Assembly (NCBI RefSeq): GCF_020085105.1
Contig: NC_058047.1
Coordinates: forward strand, 18,450,501-18,514,500
Direction: 5' to 3'
DNA from: Siniperca chuatsi
Lineage: Eukaryota; Chordata; Actinopteri; Centrarchiformes; Sinipercidae
Length of the DNA: 64,000 bases
Made by a program: the position numbers and the translations under genes. Shown in pieces: positions 40,701 through 53,654 of the stretch. A model generated the notes under the pieces. That model was not told the DNA's origin. It was given only the letters and a program-made list of their open reading frames with translations, and made no database searches. Position 1 is the stretch's first letter; each line of letters begins with the position of its first letter.

Positions 40701-42543
40701 TAGGACTTGCCTTACTCGTTGGAGGTATTTGGCAGTTGCTGTTTTCCTTGTTACTTCGAGGTTGCCATTTGCCTGTGGTATTCCAAGGTACTTAGTAACC
40801 ATCCTCAATGTCTGCTATTGTTCCTTCTGGGAGTGAGACCCCTTCTGTGTGGACTACCTTCCCTCTCTTTGTCACCATTCGATTGCACTTCTCAAGCCCG
40901 AATGACATCCCAATGTCAGAGCTGTAGATCCTGGTGGTGTGGATCAGTGAGTCGATGTCCCGCTCGCTCTTAGCGTATAGCTTGATGTCATCCATGTAGA
41001 GGAGGTGACTGATGGTGGCCCCCGTTGATTATTTGGCTGAGGGGGTTCAGACCTATGCAGAACAGCAGTGGGGACAGAGCATCTCCTTGGTATATGCCAC
41101 ATTTGATGGATACTTGTGCAAGTGGCCTACTATTGGCCTCAAGGGTGGTTCTCCACAGCCTCATCGAGTTTGCAATGAAGTCTCTTAGAGTCCTGTTGGG
41201 TGACTGTTCTGTCAACCAGGAGTTGGTGTTTGGCTCCTCTGGTTCCTTTGCCAATGCCTTTCTGTGCTTTGCTCATGTATTGATCCATGTGTCCACTTAT
41301 CTTAGCCGTGATGATGCCTGACATGAGCTTCCTTGTTGTGGAGAGACAGGTTATTGGCCGATAGTTGGGACTGTACCCCTGCGGGATCCTTCAGGATCAG
41401 GATTGTACGCCCTTCGGTAAGCCATTCAGGGTGTGTCCCATCTCTTAGCAGCTGGTTCATTTGTGCTGCTAGGCGCTCATGGAGTGCAGTGAGCTTCTTT
41501 AGCCTGTAGGTGTGGATCTTCTCAGGGCCCGGTGCTGTCCAGTTCTTTATACCTGAGACTCTTTCTTGGATGTCTGCCGCTGTGATGGTGACTGGATTCT
41601 GTTCAGGGAGGTTGCTGTGGTCCTTTCTCAGAGCCACCAGCAACTGTGCATCGTTGTTGTGTGATGCCTCCCTCTCCCATATATTTTTCCAGTACTGTTC
41701 AGTTTCCAGCCTTGGTGGGTCTGCTCTGCTGTTATTACCCTGCCATTGAGTGTACACTTTTGCAGGTTGAGTTGCGAACAGCCGGTTTATTCTTCTGGCT
41801 TCATTATCTCTCGTGTACCTCTTTAGGCGGCTGGCCAAGGCTCGGAGCCTTTGTTTGGCTGTTTTGAGTGCTTCAGGTATGGGCATCTGGTTGTACTTCT
41901 TGGGTACTTGCTTTCTCATTGCACCTCTCTCAGCCTCTGTCAGTTGGCTCACTTCTCTCTGGGCCTCCTTGATTTTTTCCTCCAGCCTTTGTTTCCATGG
42001 TGGGTACTGTTTCTCATGGCTCCCATGGTTGCTCTTGTAGCCAAGCATCTCGAGGATCACTGCTGCTGAGGCGTATATCAGCTCATTGGTTTCAGTGATG
42101 GTTGTGGTAGGGATTGCTCTCAATGCTGCATTCACATCTTCTAGGAGACTTTCTGATGGTACTTCACTTAGCCGTTGTAATTGGCGTCGGGGTTGCCTTG
42201 TATTCATCCTCGCCATGATCTTATCTTTCAGGTCAGTCGCTGCCTCGTTCAGCGTGATTTCACTTGGGGTTTCGTACCCAATCTCTGGTTGGGGAGCCAC
42301 CGCTTGCTCCCCTCTGACCTGTAGTCCTGGCTCCCCCTTGCCGTAGCATTTGTGTTGTATCTCGTCAATCTCAAATTGTGATAGCAGTTGCCGCTTGTGG
42401 ATGTTGGAACACTGAGCTACTAGTTGCTTCGCCGTAAGCCTTGATTGTGGGTTTCGAAGTAACCATTCATCCCACATCCTTCGCATGTAACCCCTCTGAC
42501 TAGGGTTACTGGAGTAGTAGCATTCCAACACAGCCTTATTATC

Positions 42544-42616
<73 letters not shown>

Positions 42617-45600
42617 GTAATGCTATAAAAATCATATAAAGAAATAGAGACCATTACAGAAATCTGTGGAAACAGATACTCCATGTTTCCTGAAAAGAAT
42701 GGTGTGGTCTGCACTAAATTCCTCCACAAAGTTAATTAAATTATTTCTCAGATTAACTATCATAATAATCCAAATGGAATTCAGAGAATCTTGAGGACGC
42801 TCCAAGCTTCCCTCCTATCAAAGATGACCGACAACTTGAAGCACGAGTCTTGAACCAAGTCTTTTATCCGAAAGGCCATCCTGATTAAAGATCCCAAGAA
42901 TCCTAATTCTATCAGGGTAATCTTGAGAAGGGTCCAAACACTGAGCTTCTGTTTGTGCAAGAAAGTAAGTAAATTTCATTCAGGGCACAAAGTGCAGTGA
43001 AGACCGGACTCCTACACACCCTTCAAGTTCATCCAAAAACCTTCAGTTTATTCTCTGTTAAAGAGTATTGATTAACTAAACGACAAAGCTCAGTATCAAC
43101 TAAAGTGAGAAATCTTCTCTGATAAACTGGTGAGCATGTTTTTTCCCCAGATGTTATACCTGGGTCCTGCCACAGGGTGTCTCACCTGAGCTACTGGTGG
43201 TCTCAGTGTCCCAGTGAAGTTCATAGCAGAGCTGACCAGGGGGATAAGATGCTTGCTCCCTCCTAGCTGGTGAGCCCATCTGCAAACCCACATACACACC
43301 AGAAGAACACAACCTAAATACATTTGTATCTCCGTACCTGAACGGATAACTCACTCATCTCTTGTCCCCACATAATGTAGTTTTGAAGCACTCTATTTGA
43401 AACATTAGCTACAGAATGTTACCATATTTTGAACAACCTGCAGGGAGAGAGCGATGATTTTTCTCACTCAGTAGGCAACAGAGGAGCCAAGGCTCTTTAT
43501 GTAATCATATCTATCTTTGGCAATTATGGTGCATGTACATCAGGAAGACAGTTATGGAGTATATTTTCATGCTCCTGCTATTTAATTCCATGTAAACAAT
43601 ATGGGGAAGAGCAGGAAAACACATCAGTCACCAGTTTATGAGGGAGTTTAGCTTGAGTCTGGCTGTCATTGTCTAGTAAAGTTTAATCATGCACTACTTG
43701 ATAATCTCCAGATGTAGCTTCAATTACATCTATGATAACATTAGATGGTAAGGTTGCATCTCATGCTTACATATTTGGCAGTGTGGTGATTAGTCTGAAG
43801 AAAGACACTATATTGCACAGCTAGGGCTACTGTACGAGAGTCCAGAAACTGACCTGACTTAATGTTGTTTCCAAAATCATGCCTCGAGATTCACCTGTAA
43901 TGCTGTCTTGCTCTGTGGTTGGGTGTGGATGTGACCCAGTAGGGCTCCAGTGGACCTGAGCCTGGAGTCCAACACTCCCCCAACAGGAGGCTCCTTCCCT
44001 GGGATGCTGTTGTAGTAGTCATGCTCAGAGAAGTCCTCATCCTCCCCCCACATTGGCTCTTCTGTCCTGGCAGACCTGAAGCAGGACATACGTGCAAAGA
44101 AAGTGAAAAGATACATTTTATGCAGGTCCAACACTAGAGCTAAATGCAATCAATACCACAACTTCTATAATCTAAACAATAGTCATGTTGATGATTATTA
44201 TTGTATTATAACTTTTTATAGTGATATTAATTGTAATAATAATGATAATGATAAGGAGATCTGGGTTCTCAAATGGATTCACTCCGATCAGATGACATCT
44301 CCACATCCGAAAGTGATCTATATAAATCTTCTAGAGATTTATATAGATCACCAGAACTGCTGTTGGCAGAAGGAAGGCGTTCATTTGAAAGCAGAATAGA
44401 AAAGACTAACAGTCTGGAGTTCCTTCTGTGTCTGCAGTGGTATTACTGCAACACCTGAGGTTTGGTCGAAAGGGTGAGAAGATCTGTGAGGATCAATGTT
44501 ATAAGATGGATTTTGAGGTAATACAAGAACAAACTATCATGTCTCCTTGCAATAAATAACAAAGAAATCTGAGAGATGTACAGCAGATCAGGTTTTCGTG
44601 GTGGAAAATGCGACTAAGCTCCTTCATGCAGGATGCCTGGCCAGTATTTATGTCAAAGTAAGTATGATTGATGATGCCAACTTAGTAAACAACCACCAAC
44701 TTCACTTCCACTGGGTGTCAATCTTCCTAAAATAACATTTGATTTTTCTTTGATATTTACTGTATATAAAAGTTGAATCGTTGATTTTTAGATTCTCTAA
44801 AATATATTACTAGTGTAGTAGTATTTTTTAGAATTGTGCTGTAGGGAGATACTATATATAGTTATTTATTAGCATCATGGTGCCTGTTGCTTTACAAATA
44901 TGCTGCAAATCAATTATTTACTATTGTCACCAGTCCACAGATGCCACAGATTTGGAGGACAGTGACAAAATCTCTTTAAAGGCTTTTCATCTTTTCATCG
45001 AAGCCATAATTGTGGCATGTTACCTCTCCATAGACGCCATGGTTTTGGGAGGACTATGTAGGTACTGTTTGAACTGCAGCTCGAAGGCTTGGCCGATGGT
45101 ACTGATGACACTCTGGGCTAAACCGTCTGCGCACTCCAGGATGTGACACGCTGAAGGAGACAAAAAAGTGAAGACGTTTTTTCCAGCTGCCACATACTTT
45201 TAAGAGTAAGATGCTGGCTGAGTACTGATCCCATTATTTTTTTATTTTATATTTCTTTCCAAAACACTTTATGGTCATTTTGAGTTTTTTTTTAATTTTT
45301 AATGGGGGTGATATCTTGCTCAAAAATATTTGTAATATATTCTAAACCAATAAATGTAGTAGATGTCATAGTAAGGTCTACATTTATATCAGGAAAAACT
45401 TCATAGGAGAATTATTTTGTTTCCAAAAGGTGGATATGCTATAATGTAACTTTTTTGTATTACAAAAATAAATTGTGGCATCATAAAACACATGTAGAAG
45501 TGAGCTTCTCGCTGAGTGATCCATGTTTAGATACAAGATACAAACCAGTATTGTATATACATGGTTTTGAAACAGGCAGTGAAGCAGAAGGAGAAGCTTT

Positions 45601-48600
45601 TCAGGACATACCTCTCTGATTCACTGGGTCTTTGGCCACATACGCAACATAATCAGGCGTGTCCTGCAACAGACAGGAGGACAAATTCATTTAGACATAT
45701 ATTACTAAATTAAAGCCCTCATTGATTCTTTGGTCATGAGATTGGATACCAGCTAAATAGAATCCAGTCAGATATGTGCAGTGTGCCAAAATGTCCATTC
45801 CAACAACAACGTAACAACGCTGCACTCACCGTGTCTCCCCCAGAGGCAAATGAGATAGACTGCATGGGATGGTGTGCTATCACCTGAAAGTGGATAAAAC
45901 AGAGGCAGTGGTTTGCCAGTATGTATTCTACTTTTCATGTGGATACAGACAACACAAATGGACAAGAAGACTAGAGATGTCAAAATACAAATGATTGTCT
46001 CAATGAAGTACAGATCAGGGTTCAAAAGATACAGGGTTTGAAGCGATACCAGTACACTTTGACTAAAGTTAAAGCAGTTGAAGTTTAGTGTAACTACACA
46101 ATAATTATTATTTCCCATATTTTTGTTCTCAGCAAGGAGGAAATGCCTCTGAATTTCATTTAAACCACTATGGAACATTGAAATTCACACATATCATTAC
46201 TGAAATTGAATAACAATTAATTCATAAAATGCAAAAATGATAGTTCATCACATTTAAGGACTATTTAATGTATTTGTGGTCAGGGAGGAACCTTCTTTGT
46301 ATCAGCAGTAGACAACATTTAATAAAGGCTATTGGAGCAAATATATCAGTTGAATCCTTGTACAGATGAACTTACGGTTGTGTAGCATCATACCTGTCGT
46401 GTGGTAGGGATAAGCAGACCAAGGCCATCTATGGAAATATTGACTGCAATACTCATGCCTGCAAATCGCAGGTTACTCTTCCCCATAATGGCCTGAAGAG
46501 CTTTGTTCACGGCCTACATGGGAAAGAAAAAAAAGAACACAGTGGAAATTACAATCACATATGTAAAACTGCACTTACATTCAGAAAACAGAAATATCAT
46601 GCTATATAAGTATCATATACTTATCAGGACAATTCAGAGAGCATCACACAAGGATGCACCAAAGCGACAGTTTCTTAAAACCACGGTACTACCTTGTGTG
46701 GTAACAACCCATCTATTTCTCCAACAGGGATAAAACAACTTAGCGTTTAGTAACAATAGTATAATGAAACATGCACAGTAAGATTAAAGTTTACTATTAA
46801 CCTTCCTTCTCCAAGCTCCCTTTCCGCCTGGCACAGCTTCACACAGCCTGTTGATGGCTTCCCTAATTAGGGGAATGAAGAAAGGTCAAAGGTCAGACTA
46901 TAGTGGGACACACTGGCCACTGATCAAATGGCTACAAGGACACATTTAATATCTAAATATCATGTGGATTCCTGTTAACTGTGCACCCAAATATTAATAA
47001 TCCAGTCACGACAATGTGAGTAGTATAACTGAGATTAAAAGTTTTAAATGTTAAGCCAGTGTTCAAGGCTACATAAAACTGCTGCATCACAATGATGGAA
47101 ACCTGAGGTTAAACATGAACAGAAGCTTTGTGTTATCTCCCTCGGGCTAAGGTCATAGGTCACAGACCCATCACAGTTCAAAGGTCAAGAAAAGGTTTCC
47201 AGCAGGTCTGTTCACAAGTACTAAACTACTTCTTACCACTGATGTTCAAGGACCTTACAAAGAAAACAGATAAACAATTTATCAAACTCTTGTTTAATTC
47301 CCTGTTGAATAAGGGAAGAAGAAACACTATAATTTGAGCCAAAATAAAGTATCTAGGATCTGTGCAGTTCCACACTTTCTATTGCTTCTTTAGAGCATCA
47401 TTATTCACATTTATTTTCCACAGTGCAATTCTCTCTGCAGATTTGTTACCACTTTGCAGTGACACTACTATAACTCCTAGGAATGGCTACCTAATGGGCA
47501 TTTAAAGCTTCTGTCCCCTGTGTGTCTGATGGCGGGAGTGAGGCATAAATGTGGATTTGAGGGGGAGCTCGTGCTCTCACTGCCAGGGGAGAGCGGGGAC
47601 AGCAGATAAGAACCCAGCTGTCCCTATCAAGTGGCTCGTAAATATTTAAAAAGCAGCGTCCCGGGCCCCATCTCGAGTAAAGGTCTTCTCAGGGATTTTT
47701 GAAAAAAACACTGCAATGTTCGAATGACTCATGCTGATGAGAGGGCACAGGGAGGAGGAGGAGGAGGAGGAGGAGGAGGAGAGGGATGGGCTGTTGTTGT
47801 TTTTGTCTGCAGGCTCGGTATCTTCTCTGCAATAAAATGCTGGGCCTCATTATCACTGGTGTTGCTGTTTAACACCGTGACACAGAGAGTACTGTTGGCA
47901 GAATGCGCCTTCTTCAAATCTAGGAGCTGAAGTACATTTTTGAAATTCTGACAACCACTGAATGTTTTGTTGTGGTTTTCCAGGACTAAATTAACTTCTG
48001 TGTAAGTCAGCAAGCTGAAAAAAGCCAGCTCTGGATGCATAATGCTTTTGAGTTGCATCCAGCAACAATTAACACACAGTAAAATATCCTGTAAAGTTTG
48101 GTGGATTGATTAAGACAATCAGTCACTGATTTTGGCCTTGAGGGACAGATGGTCAGCCCCATGTTCCCAAAGGAATCAGAGACCCAGGCCTCATGTCGTT
48201 AGCATCACTGCAAAATGTCTGTTTTAAAGCTGCCATTGACAAACTGCCTTACGCATGCTACTGAATGGAAAAGGCTGCAGTGAATTCAACTAAGGTTGAC
48301 TGAAAATCAGCTATATAATCGACAACCACAAGGATGCAAAAACAAATCATCAACAATGCACTAAAACAATCACAACTAAACTGATGTCATGCAATCAGTC
48401 ATACTACAGTACAACCTGGTGTAGGCAGCTAATGCTCGGTATGGTTTCTCCCTTTGCTAATGTTTTGTTTTGCTGTTTTGTTTTGAACTTTCCCCCTTCT
48501 CCTCCTCCTCCTCCTCCTCCTCCTCCTCCTCAAGAAGTTACAGCCGCAGACATTATCCAGCAGGGTGCGTTCACGGGGACCACTGCAGCTTTCCAGAGTC

Positions 48601-50357
48601 ATTAGCAAACATCATCAATAATAGATCTCCTTCTCTATCACTCCATCGCTGCTGCCTCCTCCCCCTGCACTTAAGCCTTGGGTGCACGGTGGGCTCCGAT
48701 TACTGACGATCGATTGTGGAGGAGAGAGAGAGGAGGGTGAGAGACAGAGAGGGGGGGGGAGAGGAGGGAGTGCACTTCTCCCATGAGGCCGAGGATTGCA
48801 AAGAACCCTGCTTTTATAACAATAACATCACATGTAAGGCATAAAAATACACCAACAGACATACTAAGACCCTGAGGTATAGTTTTATACATAAACCTGT
48901 CAGGCCACTGAGCACTGGGACACATAACACTATATTGCTGCCATTGTGCAAAACCATGTTACTTTAGTTTTGATTCACATTTTATACTTGCATTGGCATT
49001 ACATTTCCACTGCAACTGGTTGAGCAGAGTTTGGTGAAATGAACTAGAATTTTAAAGCTGTGTTGCTATCAATGAAACAAGCATGAAGTTTCTCTACATT
49101 CCCATGAAGTTAGCTGTTTTAAACCAAAAGCTACAGGTGTGACTCTATTTCTCTAAGGATCATTCATCAAGGCACGTTGACATAATACTAAGAAAATGAA
49201 AATTTAACTACTCTTACTCAGCCCAGAACTGACACACCACTGGTAGCAACTTGATATCATAGTGCCTGATACTTCAGTTAATCCTATATACATCTTGGAT
49301 CAAATTCTCCTGACTCACCGCTACCAATAGAGATGGTTACCAGCTTACCTTGTCACCTGAGTCCGCGTGTTGAAGTCCAGTGAGCGCATTGACTTCAATA
49401 CTTCAATGCAGCCCATGTACTGCAAAAAGCAACAAACCAAACAGAAAAATTAAGACAAGTTTTAAAATATGGTAGTGGACAGATTTTTAAGCTTAGATGC
49501 TCCTATTTAATCATGAACCTGCCATGTGAAGTGTTGTAAATGTAGTAGTGTTTTTTTCAGTTGTACAGAAATAAAAATAGACTTCTATTTACAAAGTAGT
49601 GATTAGGTATCTCAAAAATGTCACTTCAAAAGTAAATGCTGAACTTAAAACTCAATATGGAATATTATTGAAGCTTTCTAAGGACTTTAACTTGCATTAT
49701 AAATAAGCATTGTTTGTTTAAAATATGAATGAAAATTTTATTATCAGCTATAAACATGTATAGCAAATGATGCATTTGGAGTAAAATAATTTAAACATAT
49801 TATGTACAAATCTTCTAAAAAAAGACATTTCTGGAGTATATAATATGTTATCCACTATTGGTAAGCATGACTATTACTACCAACAATGCATCATAATCTA
49901 ACTCAAATCCACATATGGGCCATTAAAGTGTACTCCATTGGGTAGCAGCCAGCTGAGCAGCTTCCTAATAGCTGTCAGGTTGGGGTGCTAATGGCACCTT
50001 GACTAGATTAGCAGCACTAAGAGCGCCAAATCATGGACAAACTGCAGCCTCTGGGGGATGCTAAGGGTGTGAGTGTGTTTGTGTATACAATCAATGCATG
50101 TGAGGATGTCCTGTACTTATTTGCATAACTGTGAGGTTCACGTGAAAAGACGGAGTGGTGAGTAAAATCTACCATTTCACATTTCTGTTTGTAAAATAGT
50201 TTACCTGTCATCATCAGCAAATATGAAACTAATTTGGTGCTACATAATTTACATTCTCTCCTACAGCACTTGGGCTCAGTCAGTGTCATGTTTAGTGCAG
50301 TTTCCAGGATTGTTAGTGACTGCTACAGACAGACCACACAGCAGCCGTACAAAAAAA

Positions 50358-50403
<46 letters not shown>

Positions 50404-53400
50404 TTTGAGCCTGAGAGCTTGATGAGCTTTCTAACCTGATTTGGAGACGGGGGGAAGTCTTCCATCAGGAAAATTGTCTCTCTTTTTTCTTTCCCTCTCT
50501 CTGCCAATGCCTCAATTGTCACACACTCATCTACTGATACAACACATCCCCTCTTCTATCACCCTATCTGCACTCCTATCCTTTTGGCCAAGTATCCATC
50601 ACAATATTCTTAGAACTACAGGGGACACTGACTTTCCAAGAAGCATTCCTCAGAATTCCTGCCTTCTCTTGAGATAAATCATAGCCATTTTATAGTTTAT
50701 AAATGTAGAAAATGTCCTAAGCCCAGTTCATTATCTAATATCTTCTCATTTTACCACTAAGGCGAAAAGCATGTATGTTGTGTAATGATGGATGGGCAGA
50801 TGATGACAGATAGTGAGGACAGCTGGATGTTACCAAATAGTATCTGGATAGTGTAGACAGTGAACAATTAGTTGTTGTTCAGTACAAACAGTTCTGTCTT
50901 GTTTGTAACACATGTTGTGAGTGCTGACGCCAAAGTAAATTTTTCATGTTGTGGACATTAAAGTTCCTTCTAATTTCATACTTTTGTGCTCTGTGCACAG
51001 CAGATTTTAGAGCATCCGACCACAACATTTACTCATTGCACCATGGATGGACCTTTCTGGAAACTGCACCAATAGCAGCAAAAAATTACATTACAGATAT
51101 TCATAATTTGATGGTGAAATATTAAGCACCATTTTGTATGGGAACAGTATAAAATGATAGCAGTCTGGTTTTGTTATAGCTCTCTACATGATAGCTGCTT
51201 TGACAGCTGCAGTGCTTTGTTTGATGGTTGCTGCAGTGTCCTGGCTGTCAAAGATGGCAGATGCAGGCCAGACACAGAGCCTAACAAAAAGAAAGTGCAA
51301 AGGAGGAAACCAATACTAAGAATCATATTTGTGTCTTGCCCAGCAGAGGAGTGACTATGTGTGGATGTGTGTGCTTGTGTCTGTGTGTGAGTGAGAGAGA
51401 GAAAGAGCACTGAAACAGAAATAGAGGGAGAGAGAGCTGTGTGCTATGGTTGCTATGCTGATTAAAAATGGCACCGCACAGCAGAAATCTACTGTCACTT
51501 AGGCACTAATACATGCAGCAAGTACTCCTCCACCACTGAATTGCACTTATAGTGCTGCTTTAGCTGCTGTGAAACGTATTTTAAACATTTGCTTACACTG
51601 GTCATCTAAAACGATTGCAGTACGCCTTCAGATGACAACAACGAGCTGTTAAAGCTTGGTCTGATAATTAAATGAGATATTAATCAAATATTAGAGCAAT
51701 TAACTGAAATATCAATCAAATATTAGAGCAGCACTTGTTATGAATCCAGGAAAACCCTGCATGGTGATAAGCGCTCATACGTACTCCTCACTGGACCCCT
51801 CCCATACCAATCCAACCACCCTCTTCCACATCACATGATGCAAATGACTGTGATTAAATGTAATTGAATATAGGAATGAATGGTGCCTGTATAATGCCAT
51901 TAGAAAGCATGCTTGGACCCCGGACCTGGCTAATCAAGAGCCAAGTCATTAGTTTGGGGTGGAGGTGAACAGGCGTGAGGGATCGCTAAGGGGAGATCAT
52001 TGACATTGACGTCAAGCAACAATGGTAACCATTTGTAAACACAAATCAAAGATATCTCTTCAGAAGACAAAATTGCCTTTTTTTTTTTAACTTAGAATCA
52101 TTCTCATCTCTCTGGTGGGACAACCAACCATCCACTTCTTTAAGTAACCTGATCTTATTTTTAATAAAAACACAAAGAGTTTGCATACTATTTAAAAATG
52201 TCTTTCAAGCATATAATGATACTAACTATAAAAAAAAGATTGGGATTCAGTATGCTGCAGGATTGTAAATCCCATTTTATGGATAAAAATCGTGTGGTCT
52301 CCTAGCACACGTGAATGTAAACAATCCCAAACCCAAACAAAGAGCACACTCTCACAAGCTTACAGAGGGAGCTCACAATCAGACATAGGTTACATGCACT
52401 ATAAATACAGATGGTTATTGTTTTAAGTATGATGCATACGGTTTACAGTAAACAGTGCTGCAAAATAATGATCCTGACTACAGTCTGCGCACATAATTTC
52501 ACGGTTTATCTTTCTCCACCCTGACGCCTGTGTGCTATCCTGATGCAGTCTCCTATACCAGCAACACCAAGCCATCTATCTGGATTAAATTATGTATTCC
52601 CCAGCCCTCGCCACATGAGCTGCATAACAAACTGCCTGGCACTGTGGTGTCCTTTTGTTTCCCACCCAGATAGAGAAACCTTTAAATGGGGCCATTAATA
52701 TTATGTGGTTCTCTTATTCTTGTGAGCTATTAATAAATATGTGAGCACCAGGAGAAGAAAAGTTTTTTTTTTTTTTTGTTGTTGTACACACTTTCAACAC
52801 AAATCCTAAATTAAGTGAATGTTTAAGTGGATGTTCCTTTACAATGGATATACAGTATGCATTAACAAAGATGACCACTGACTCACCCTAACAATATAAG
52901 AGGCCCCTGGTCCTGCAATCTTCTTGTCAGGGTGCAGCCAGCCTTGAGAGGGTTTGTGGATGAAGCTACCCTTCTGGGTGAAGTCCTCTCCCCCCAGCCA
53001 CATGCCTTCCACCCTTGTCCTGCGGTTCATTCCTGACCTGGAGCTGCTGGAACCCCCAGGGCTCGCCATGGCCTCTGTGGTCCCAAATACGTGCCCTCCT
53101 GGACTGGCAGAGTTTGCCGCTACAACTGCTCTCTGCCCCCGAATGGCCTGCAAGGAACAGGGGGTGACACACACAGGGTCACAGGAGTTAAGCACTGCTG
53201 CGAGACTGGCCACTGGGCCACTGGCTGAGGTGGCACCACTGGGCCTATGTGATGATGAAGAATGGGAGACAGAGGCCTGGGAAGGAGCTGCTGCTGCCTT
53301 GCCCGAGTCCTTGCTAGAGCTGGAGCTGGAGCTGGAGTTGGACGGGCTCCGGCTGAGCAGAGAGTTGGAGAACTTCCACTGGGGCATCTTAGGGATGAGC

Positions 53401-53654
53401 ATGCAGAAGGTAGTGGTGGCATCCTGTTCCCCATCCAGGCAAGGGGAGTCGGCCAGGGCTGTAGCCCCAGCAGAGGAGGACGATCTGACACTGGGATCCA
53501 GAGGAGGCAGGGGAGGCAGAGGAAGGCTCGGGGTGGAGGAGGGGACCACCGGTGTGGCCACAACTTTGCCGCTCATGGCTAAGCTCTGCATCAGGTCGTC
53601 GGAGGAGGTCACAGACTCGTTGCGAAAGCGGCCATACTTTGGCTTAAGGAGCAT
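37749..53654 (-). CDS. shc2: SHC-transforming protein 2 (PTB-CH1-SH2 adaptor)
   Basis: Links activated receptor tyrosine kinases to GRB2/RAS, mainly in neurons for SHC2 (known of the family). Twelve coding exons, minus strand: 53654-52887, 49419-49349, 46862-46802, 46513-46394, 45883-45830, 45663-45612, 45150-45024, 44075-43895, 43279-43186, 38794-38615, 38491-38181 and 37877-37749 with a TGA. Phases all agree, giving 715 residues against about 582 for human SHC2; the excess is N-terminal. The start [17 protein letters not shown] resembles the SHC3 N-terminus. PTB spans ~225-400 ([64 protein letters not shown]). CH1 carries YY at 438/439 ([12 protein letters not shown]), YVNT at 534 and the adaptin-binding DLFDMRPFEDAL. 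SH2 starts [16 protein letters not shown] near 620 with [17 protein letters not shown] and [10 protein letters not shown] mark SHC2 rather than SHC1 or SHC3. Confidence 0.95.
38795..39716. other. shc2 intron, left of the retrotransposon
   Basis: AT-rich intron sequence with no exon. It ends in a (TA)n tract at about 39550-39580 and another at 39717-39738 that abuts the inserted element. Confidence 0.6.
39744..39827 (+). repeat. 84-bp inverted copy of the retrotransposon 5' end (left arm)
   Basis: Reading plus, this is the same sequence as the minus strand of 42543-42460. It encodes the same [18 protein letters not shown] start in the opposite direction. Just outside each arm lies TTAT and then a (TA)n tract. 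Confidence 0.9.
42460..42543 (-). repeat. 84-bp inverted copy of the retrotransposon 5' end (right arm)
   Basis: The true 5' end of the minus-strand element. By eye it is identical to the left arm. Confidence 0.9.
42547..42610. repeat. (TA)n microsatellite at the element border
   Basis: About 30 AT units directly outside the right end of the retrotransposon. Confidence 0.95.
42611..43185. other. shc2 intron, right of the retrotransposon
   Basis: No exon or recognised repeat up to the exon at 43186. Confidence 0.6.
44076..45023. other. shc2 intron
   Basis: AT-rich, with a palindrome at 44313-44351. No exon seen. Confidence 0.6.
47752..47780. repeat. (GGA)n trinucleotide repeat
   Basis: About ten GGA units in an shc2 intron. 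Confidence 0.95.
48499..48531. repeat. (TCC)n trinucleotide repeat
   Basis: About eleven TCC units. It is the complement of the GGA run 0.7 kb away in the same intron, so the two could pair in the transcript. Confidence 0.95.
49420..52886. other. First shc2 coding intron
   Basis: 3.5 kb without an exon. Holds a (GA)n run at 50361-50399 and a T run at 52764-52778. The stretch 52540-52740 has several TAAT/ATTA cores and no simple repeats, so it is a candidate regulatory block. Confidence 0.6.
50361..50399. repeat. (GA)n microsatellite
   Basis: About 19 GA units in the first shc2 intron. Confidence 0.95.

Larger units (their letters stand above)
39744..42543 (-). mobile_element. Decayed R4/Dong-like (Rex6-type) non-LTR retrotransposon in shc2 intron
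   Basis: The minus strand encodes pieces of one reverse transcriptase in several frames: 42543-41390 (N-terminal region, then [18 protein letters not shown] and [15 protein letters not shown]), 41325-41190 ([17 protein letters not shown]), 41210-41030 ([20 protein letters not shown]), 40996-40792 ([18 protein letters not shown]) and 40808-39891 ([12 protein letters not shown]... and a [11 protein letters not shown] tail domain). The catalytic YMDD is present. The segment with the first catalytic aspartate block appears deleted near 41190-41250, and frames break near 41380 and 41035. The C-terminal endonuclease part seems lost, since RAKIL runs straight into non-homologous sequence. It lies between (TA)n tracts, which suggests insertion into TA repeats. 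Classification rests on remembered teleost copies; the copy cannot be active. Confidence 0.85.
46863..49348. other. shc2 intron within the PTB region
   Basis: Contains a (GGA)n run at 47752-47780 and a (TCC)n run at 48499-48531. A repeat-free block at 47470-47690 looks more complex than its surroundings and is a candidate non-coding element. No exon seen. Confidence 0.6.

Noticed and set aside
43165-43185. Extension of the shc2 exon to the next GT (GGACCCAG|GTATAA)
   Set aside because: That donor leaves the wrong phase for the next exon. TCAG|GTGAGA at 43186 gives the right phase and the SHC2-like [10 protein letters not shown] junction.
47724-48058. Open frames with poly-Gly or poly-Pro
   Set aside because: They are translations of the (GGA)n repeat and its complement, with no other support.
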